A DNA stretch of 8,783 nt from an uncultured Prevotellaceae bacterium (GTDB lineage Bacteria > Bacteroidota > Bacteroidia > Bacteroidales > Bacteroidaceae), in NCBI GenBank assembly GCA_902775075.1, contig CACYKX010000127.1, forward strand, positions 1-8,783. Reading direction: 5' to 3'. The notes beneath the pieces are model-generated. The model saw only the letters and a program-made list of their open reading frames with translations. It was not told where the DNA came from and did not search any database. This document shows, in pieces, positions 5,402 to 8,783 of the stretch. Numbering within the stretch: the first letter of the stretch is position 1; every line of letters begins with the position of its first letter. The position numbers and the translations under genes were made by a program.

Positions 5402-6496
5402 TTATCTAAACCATTGGCTGCCGTCGGCATATTTCCAGGTGAACTTCAGGCGAATGAGGTCTTTATCGGAATCCGTTACTTCGGATGTGATATCGCTGAT
5501 AAGAACCTGTACTTGCGTGAAGTCGTCTATCTGGTGTGTGACATACTTTGAAGCGAGCATCTCACTAAGCCATTTTGCCTCGTCGTATCTTAAAGGAGCC
5601 GTCTCTACCTCGTATTTTACGCTGTTGGTCTCGTCATAAAACTGCGCCTTGCGTCCACAGATGGCCTCACTATGGTTTACCTCTGTCTTGATGGTGGTAG
5701 TACCGAATAGATTCACCGTCTCGAGAATGTTAAAGGCGTTCATGAAAGTGAAAGAGTCGCTAGGCTGCTCATCCGTAAAGAAGAGATTGAAATGCCGTTT
5801 CCCGATGTGATACTCTACACCATGAACCTGACAGTCAACCTTCATAGCCCGGTCAACCTGAGACTTGAAATAGGCATGCGAGAGACTGTCGGAAACAATT
5901 GTGCTCGAGTCAAACAGCGAGCCCTCAAACTGGCGCCTGTACGTGAGAATCTTGTCGGGGCGGGTAGGGGTGGAGTAGTGGATGATAGCGTAGTTGGTGC
6001 CCTCCTCAGAATCGTCGGTGCAATAACTGAGGTTCATTGACGCATGCCGTGGAATGAGTGCGCTCTTACGTGTTGTCAGGAAGTGCGTGCGAAGAAAAGC
6101 GTCCGTAGAGACCGTTGACTTAAAGCGACTGAAGATGACGTTGATATCGTCTGTCGCCGCGATGACGGGCTCGGAGGTCGTCTCGTCATATGACACGTGC
6201 ATGTTGCCGTCCTCATCGTAAGTGACAGTCTCGGGCTTGACTTCCGGTTCCTTTGCTTCTATCCGCAACGTGGCCATACAATATCGCAGTTCCGTCATGT
6301 GGGACTCGATGATGGAACGGATATCATGGACGATGACCTCCCCCTCGTATGGGTAATAGACGGATGAGAACACCTTTGAGGAATTCAGGAATAGAGAAAC
6401 CTCCACGGATGGCTGGTCCGTGGTGATGCTGACCTCCTCCGGAAGATGTGACGTGAGGAAGATGCTGCTAAATGTGGTATTGATGGTAGTGGCCAT
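5402..6496 (-). CDS. Structural-type phage-cluster protein, 364 aa
   Basis: The start is ATG 6496 (MATTINTTFSSIFLTSHLPE). A longer frame to 6550 runs through a promoter and a C-rich spacer, so it is rejected. The product is rich in beta-type alternation and lacks a signal peptide or catalytic motif. It has an acidic insert near residues 82-112 (with TYDEDGNMHVSYDET), then FTFMNAFNILETVNLFGTTT (249-268), a Cys-containing AICGRKAQFYDETNSVKYEV (278-297) and a C-terminal domain ending FTWKYADGSQWFR. From memory, similar proteins are frequent hypothetical structural genes in Bacteroidetes phage clusters, possibly tail or baseplate related; that role is not proven here. It is preceded by promoter copy C, with the -7 box ending 17 nt before the ATG. 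Confidence 0.65.
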   Translation of the reverse strand: MATTINTTFSSIFLTSHLPEEVSITTDQPSVEVSLFLNSSKVFSSVYYPYEGEVIVHDIRSIIESHMTELRYCMATLRIEAKEPEVKPETVTYDEDGNMHVSYDETTSEPVIAATDDINVIFSRFKSTVSTDAFLRTHFLTTRKSALIPRHASMNLSYCTDDSEEGTNYAIIHYSTPTRPDKILTYRRQFEGSLFDSSTIVSDSLSHAYFKSQVDRAMKVDCQVHGVEYHIGKRHFNLFFTDEQPSDSFTFMNAFNILETVNLFGTTTIKTEVNHSEAICGRKAQFYDETNSVKYEVETAPLRYDEAKWLSEMLASKYVTHQIDDFTQVQVLISDITSEVTDSDKDLIRLKFTWKYADGSQWFR

Positions 6497-6513
6497 GATG
6501 TTTCTTTTTTGTG

Positions 6514-6549
6514 CAAAGATAAAAAAGGGTGGGGGGTGGGGAAAAGACA
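6514..6549 (-). promoter_or_regulatory. Promoter copy C of the cluster-specific cassette
   Basis: On the minus strand TGTCTTTTC (6549-6541), 19 bp and TATCTTTG (6521-6514) precede the ATG at 6496. The 19-bp spacer is unusually G-rich on the plus strand (6527-6540). It stands back to back with the plus-strand promoter at 6583-6590. Confidence 0.75.
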
Positions 6550-6582
6550 CGAAAATATTTCATGATTCTCGGATTTTTGTTG

Positions 6583-6590
6583 TACCTTTG
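6583..6590 (+). promoter_or_regulatory. -7 box of the orphan small RNA
   Basis: TACCTTTG matches the -7 consensus exactly and is identical to the box at 356-363. A clear TTTG is not present at the expected -33 position; the nearest is TTT at 6558-6560, 22 bp upstream. The start would fall near 6596-6598. Confidence 0.55.
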
Positions 6591-6596
6591 CATTCC

Positions 6597-6674
6597 TAAT
6601 TGTTGTTGGTTAAGATTTAGGGTAAATTTATTTCTTATTGAGATGGGTTCGCTGTGAAGCGAACCTTTTTTTTT
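6597..6674 (+). ncRNA. Candidate small RNA of about 78 nt with its own promoter and terminator
   Basis: A -7 box at 6583-6590 and a perfect intrinsic terminator at 6646-6674 bracket about 78 nt that contain only one ATG, in a frame that stops after three further codons. The next plus-strand gene is about 1 kb away, so this is not the leader of a gene. Its 5' end diverges from the 364-residue gene's promoter, and its 3' end converges on the stop codon of the 122-residue gene at 6686. The unpaired 5' part (6597-6645) is AT-rich and could pair with a target mRNA. Its family is not recognised. Confidence 0.6.
6646..6674 (+). terminator. Perfect intrinsic terminator of the small RNA
   Basis: GGTTCGCT (6646-6653), loop GTGA (a GNRA tetraloop) and AGCGAACC (6658-6665) form a perfect 8-bp stem followed directly by nine T (6666-6674). 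It is directional: the minus strand has A where a U-run would be needed. Confidence 0.85.
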
Positions 6675-6703
6675 GATAGCCCCCTTTACAGGAAGGCTAT
6701 CAA
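6673..6703 (-). other. Hairpin spanning the stop codon of the 122-aa gene
   Basis: TTGATAGCC (6673-6681) and GGCTATCAA (6695-6703) form a perfect 9-bp stem with a 13-nt loop that contains the TAA of the minus-strand gene. On the minus strand it is followed by A-rich sequence, so it is not a standard terminator. It abuts the T-run of the convergent small-RNA terminator. Confidence 0.5.
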
Positions 6704-7054
6704 TCCTTTTTGCTCAGCAACCTGAGCTAATGTCTGAGACTCAGCCTCGGCTTTCTTGGCGCGAGGCTTGCGCTTTTTCTTAGGCTTCTCCTCTGCCTGA
6801 GGCTCCTGCTCTGCTGGCTTCTCAGCTCCGGATTCAATCTTTTGCTTGGCGATTTCCTCTGAGAGAGCCTTGAGGGATGCATCCTCGATATGGAATCCTG
6901 TCTGCTTCTTCAACATGAAAGCGAAACGCATGGCCTTGTAGGGACTCTTGCAGTACGCCTGACCTTGTTCTTCACCTGTGATGGCCACCATCCATACATT
7001 GTTCTCACTCTTGTTAGACTTCACTTCTGTAACGATAATAACTTTTGCTTCCAT
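6686..7054 (-). CDS. Hypothetical protein with a Lys/Glu/Ala-rich linker, 122 aa
   Basis: The N-terminal part (residues 1-70) is globular: MEAKVIIVTEVKSNKSENNV, then a segment with NVWMVAITGEEQGQAYCKSP and a helix AMRFAFMLKKQTGF. Residues 78-106 are a low-complexity run of Glu, Pro, Lys and Ala with a basic core KPKKKRKPRAKK, which could bind nucleic acid or act as a flexible tether. A short C-terminal helix ends GLIAFL. There is no signal peptide. The 26-nt leader before its ATG is almost identical to that of the 74-residue gene 47 bp upstream (7102-7326), so both are likely to be translated under similar control. I recall similar small genes in Bacteroidetes phage clusters but know no function. 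It is placed before the structural genes, so an accessory role is possible. Confidence 0.65.
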   Translation of the reverse strand: MEAKVIIVTEVKSNKSENNVWMVAITGEEQGQAYCKSPYKAMRFAFMLKKQTGFHIEDASLKALSEEIAKQKIESGAEKPAEQEPQAEEKPKKKRKPRAKKAEAESQTLAQVAEQKGLIAFL

Positions 7055-7079
7055 AATACTTATTTCTTTTAATTGTTTA
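7052..7079 (-). repeat. Translation leader, copy 1 (before the 122-aa gene)
   Basis: On the minus strand the bases up to and including the ATG read AACAATTAAAAG, then AAATAAGTATTATG. The same leader, with one substitution and one indel, precedes the 74-residue gene at 7324-7350. It is A-rich and lacks a Shine-Dalgarno motif, as usual in Bacteroidota. Confidence 0.65.
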
Positions 7080-7101
7080 TACTCTATTTTGTGATTGATA
7101 C

Positions 7102-7326
7102 TTATGCTGCTTTATAGACTTCGATGAATGTAATATCTGCCATCAGATCATTGGCCATGCCCTCTGCTATCTCTGTGGCTTTAGCGAATGTGTCCGCTTC
7201 TACCTCATACTCATAGTATTCGCCATCCTCACAATTGATAACTACACTGTAGATATTGCCTGCATAATAGCGCTTGCTGTATAACCTGCTGTGGGTGAAA
7301 ACTGATGTTTGTACATTCTGTGTCAT
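7102..7326 (-). CDS. Small hypothetical protein, 74 aa
   Basis: The product begins MTQNVQTSVFTHSRLYSKRY, followed by a beta-type stretch NIYSVVINCEDGEYYEYEVE (residues 24-43) and an Ala-rich helix (about 45-61), ending ITFIEVYKAA. It is a compact acidic domain without signal peptide or membrane segment, and no family is recognised. The ATG at 7326 is supported by a leader shared with the next gene. No -7 box is seen close upstream, so transcription may come from further right. Its first residues, MTQNVQT, resemble MTQNAQT at the start of the frame-shifted plus-strand gene at 7650, which may be a shared initiation region or common descent of the N-terminus. Confidence 0.65.
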   Translation of the reverse strand: MTQNVQTSVFTHSRLYSKRYYAGNIYSVVINCEDGEYYEYEVEADTFAKATEIAEGMANDLMADITFIEVYKAA

Positions 7327-7350
7327 AATTCTTATTTTTTTAATTGTTTG
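7324..7350 (-). repeat. Translation leader, copy 2 (before the 74-aa gene)
   Basis: It matches the leader at 7052-7079 apart from one substitution and one missing base. The bases further upstream of the two copies are not alike, so the repeat is confined to the initiation region. Confidence 0.65.
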
Positions 7351-7572
7351 ACTTCTTGTTAATTTAGCTCCGAGGAGCTTTTGTAATTTTTACGTGCAAT
7401 GAAGAGCAGCAAGAGGAAAGTGCGTAAATGCAAGGAATTACTAGCAAAAATCATGGAATACCCCATTTTCTTTAGGCTCCGGCGTGAAGAAGAAAATGTG
7501 GAAGGCTGCTGTGATTTTTGTGTAGGAATCGGGAACTTTAGAGACCAGTACTTGCAGGGCACGGGCTTGCGC
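7351..7572. other. Non-coding stretch with nested inverted repeats
   Basis: No convincing gene lies here; the minus-strand frames have Phe/Ser/Leu-rich translations that mirror the repeats. A palindrome AGCTC-CGAG-GAGCT (7366-7379) followed by TTTT has terminator form for the plus strand, but no plus-strand gene ends nearby. The larger nested repeat at 7445-7520 is listed separately. The segment ends at a -7 box at 7573. Confidence 0.5.
7445..7520. repeat. Nested perfect inverted repeat, 76 bp
   Basis: An outer pair CAAAAATCA (7445-7453) / TGATTTTTG (7512-7520) encloses an inner pair CATTTTCTT (7464-7472) / AAGAAAATG (7490-7498); both pairs are perfect over 9 bp. The whole could fold as one long interrupted hairpin. 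It could be a small miniature-transposon-like repeat or an RNA; the sequence alone does not tell. Confidence 0.5.
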
Positions 7573-7580
7573 TAAATTTG
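7573..7580 (+). promoter_or_regulatory. -7 box for the frame-shifted plus-strand gene
   Basis: TAAATTTG matches TAnnTTTG. A TTG lies 18 bp upstream (7552-7554), slightly short of the usual 19-21. It is the only such box seen before the ATG at 7650 and would give a leader of about 60 nt. Confidence 0.45.
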
Positions 7581-7649
7581 CAAAGGAAAAATAAGTAAAG
7601 GGCCTATAGGAAGCTAAAAGGAGAAGTCCAACATGCATAGAGAATGGTA

Positions 7650-8104
7650 ATGACACAGAATGCGCAAACATTCACCTGCAGCGGGTACAGTAAGCGCTCT
7701 ATTCGCCTCTACCTTGTTAGGCAATATCCAGGGTGTACCTCTTCTGATTGGGATGGCTACCTCTTCTTGTATGAGGTATGGAGTGGACTACCAATTTATT
7801 GCCACTGATAGCAGAACGGCTGGCTACTACCTATTATAGGCAGATAACACATCGATGTCGGCAGCATAAGAAATCACGAAAGGAGTATGGCTATAGAAAT
7901 GATATGGAAGCAAATGACCTCTTTCGTAAAGTGAAGTCCATCAAGAGTGAGCAAACAATGGACGACGGTGACATCCTGGTACTTGAAGAACGTCAGGCGT
8001 ACAATGAGGCCCATCAGAGCCATGCATACCTTTTGAATATGAAGCAGACGGAACAAAAAAGAGACAGCGGACCTCACGGCTCACCGTCTCAGATTCTTGG
8101 GTAA
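7650..8104 (+). pseudogene. Frame-shifted hypothetical gene (two frames, about 150 aa combined)
   Basis: An ATG at 7650 opens a 52-residue frame: MTQNAQTFTCSGYSKRSIRL, YLVRQYPGCTSSDWDGYLFL, YEVWSGLPIYCH, then TGA at 7806-7808. The -1 frame is open from 7775 to the stop ending at 8104 and continues in the same style: IAERLATTYYRQITHRCRQH, YGYRNDMEANDLFRKVKS, DDGDILVLEERQAYNEAHQS. Both halves have a natural residue mix, and the junction falls within 7775-7808, so one ancestral protein broken by loss of one base is the simplest reading. No slippery heptamer of the form X-XXY-YYZ is visible in the overlap, which argues against programmed frameshifting. The function is unknown; the second half looks helical and charged. 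It runs against the neighbouring minus-strand genes. Confidence 0.6.
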
Positions 8105-8284
8105 TATAAAAGCTTTTGCTATTATTCAGCGTCCAGAAGCCTCGCAGGAATTTCAAAGACAGAGTCCAATGATAAGTCCGCAAACGTTCACGCCATTAGC
8201 AAAAGTGTAGAGTCTCACGACTCATAGTCTCATATAGTCGGCAAAAACGATACAACCTCGCGGGAATGAGGGGTACGTTATATT
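8105..8284. other. Intergenic stretch with short repeats
   Basis: No gene is seen. Short repeats are present: CTTTTGCTA (8113-8121) / TAGCAAAAG (8197-8205) inverted; CCTCGCAGGAAT (8140-8151) and CCTCGCGGGAAT (8256-8267) direct with one mismatch; and GAGTC-TCAC-GACTC, a small hairpin at about 8210-8223. A short frame from 8169 (MISPQTFTPLAKV, then stop) repeats the QTFT start of the gene at 7650 and may be a gene remnant. Confidence 0.4.
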
Positions 8285-8779
8285 TTACCAATTCGGTGGC
8301 AATACGATATTGTCCACCTCATGCGCCTTTTCGAATAGAGGTGAGATATCCTCGTCCGTGAAACCGGCGATGCCGCAGCCAATGCGGGTGACGAGGAAGG
8401 TAAGGGCAGGGTGCTGCTTGGCGAACTCAATGAACTCGTCCACATAGGGACGGATGGTATCTACGCCACCCTGCATGGTGGGGATGGCATAACTCTGTCC
8501 CTGCAGACCGACACCTTGGCCCATGATGGCACCGAAGTGGCGGTATGCAACATAGGCTGCACCTCCGCCGTGCATTCCACGAAGGTTCGAGCCGAAGACG
8601 AAAATCTCGTTGGGCTGGAGCGAGGTGATATGTTCGGGAGTAGTACGTTTCTGCTGCATAATATCTTTCATTCTTAGTCTTCTGAATTCCGTAGCTCCTG
8701 CACAAGGTGCTGCCTCCTCCATCATAGCCTCGCCAACGATAGCGAAATCTGGCATGATTTCAGGCATATCGAGATCCAT
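8285..8779 (-). CDS. Macro-domain-like phage non-structural protein (A1S_2505 type), N-terminus uncertain
   Basis: Residues 54-164 carry the recognisable core: LQPNEIFVFGSNLRG (54-68), the glycine-rich MHGGGAAYVAYRHFGA (69-84), QGVGLQGQSYAIPTMQGG (88-105), FLVTRIGCGIAGFTDEDI (128-145) and a closing NIVLPPNW. This matches, as I recall it, the family annotated as A1S_2505 phage non-structural protein, related to macro domains that bind or hydrolyse ADP-ribose derivatives; the activity here is inferred. Phages use such proteins in NAD-linked metabolism or against host ADP-ribose-based defence. The first 36 residues are acidic and Met/Ala-rich, unlike the family core. The frame is open through the right edge, so this could be the tail of a longer or fused protein; otherwise M37 (8671) is a sensible start. 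Confidence 0.65.
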   Translation of the reverse strand: MDLDMPEIMPDFAIVGEAMMEEAAPCAGATEFRRLRMKDIMQQKRTTPEHITSLQPNEIFVFGSNLRGMHGGGAAYVAYRHFGAIMGQGVGLQGQSYAIPTMQGGVDTIRPYVDEFIEFAKQHPALTFLVTRIGCGIAGFTDEDISPLFEKAHEVDNIVLPPNW

Positions 8780-8783
8780 GTCG

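Noticed and set aside
6527..6540. G-rich promoter spacer as a G-quadruplex
   Set aside because: The six-G run would have to supply two strands with no loop; only a weak two-layer form is possible.
6497..6550. N-terminal extension of the 364-residue protein (MSFPHPPPFF...)
   Set aside because: It translates the promoter and its C-rich spacer; the ATG at 6496 has a proper leader.
7366..7382. AGCTC-CGAG-GAGCT followed by TTTT as an intrinsic terminator
   Set aside because: The stem is only 5 bp and no plus-strand gene or transcript ends here, so it is only noted in the intergenic entry.

Overview
The window looks like chromosomal or prophage DNA from a Bacteroidota bacterium, most likely a Bacteroidales member of the Prevotella type. 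The main evidence is promoters with the Bacteroidota -7 box TAnnTTTG, starts preceded by A-rich leaders instead of Shine-Dalgarno sites, and a lipoprotein resembling Bacteroidales fimbrillins. No rRNA, tRNA, CRISPR array, transposase or integrase was seen.

Minus-strand backbone, read right to left in order of transcription: a macro-domain-like phage non-structural protein (8285-8779); two small hypothetical genes that share a 26-nt leader (7102-7326 and 6686-7054); a 364-residue structural-type protein (5402-6496); a 76-residue conserved-looking protein (5107-5337); a stretch of about 330 nt that looks like a structured RNA rather than a gene (about 4725-5050); a portal-like protein (3230-4594); a connector-like protein (2304-3149); and a gene cut by the left edge (1-284). 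This resembles the head/neck module of a Bacteroidetes tailed phage or a domesticated relative. Terminase, major capsid and tail genes are not in the window.

The most striking regulatory signal is a promoter cassette present three times on the minus strand: TGTCTTTTC, exactly 19 bp, then TATCTTTG or TACCTTTG. It precedes the portal gene, the 364-residue gene and the edge gene. The nine-base upstream element is identical in all three copies and differs from the usual -33 TTTG, which suggests a shared late-gene regulon.

Plus-strand material interrupts the backbone. Positions 331-943 carry an AT-rich pair of small unknown genes with their own promoter. Positions 1120-2300 carry a promoter, a 44-residue small protein, an overlapping 310-residue fimbrillin-like lipoprotein and a terminator. 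Together these look like cargo (a moron) inserted into the structural cluster. A second plus-strand unit, about 6597-6674, has a promoter and a perfect intrinsic terminator but no ORF, so it is a strong small-RNA candidate. At 7650-8104 a plus-strand gene is split by a -1 shift in frame. A nested inverted repeat lies at 7445-7520.

Functional calls rest on reading the translations and recalling families; no database search was run. The candidates for something undescribed are the 4725-5050 RNA, the 6597-6674 RNA and the triple promoter.
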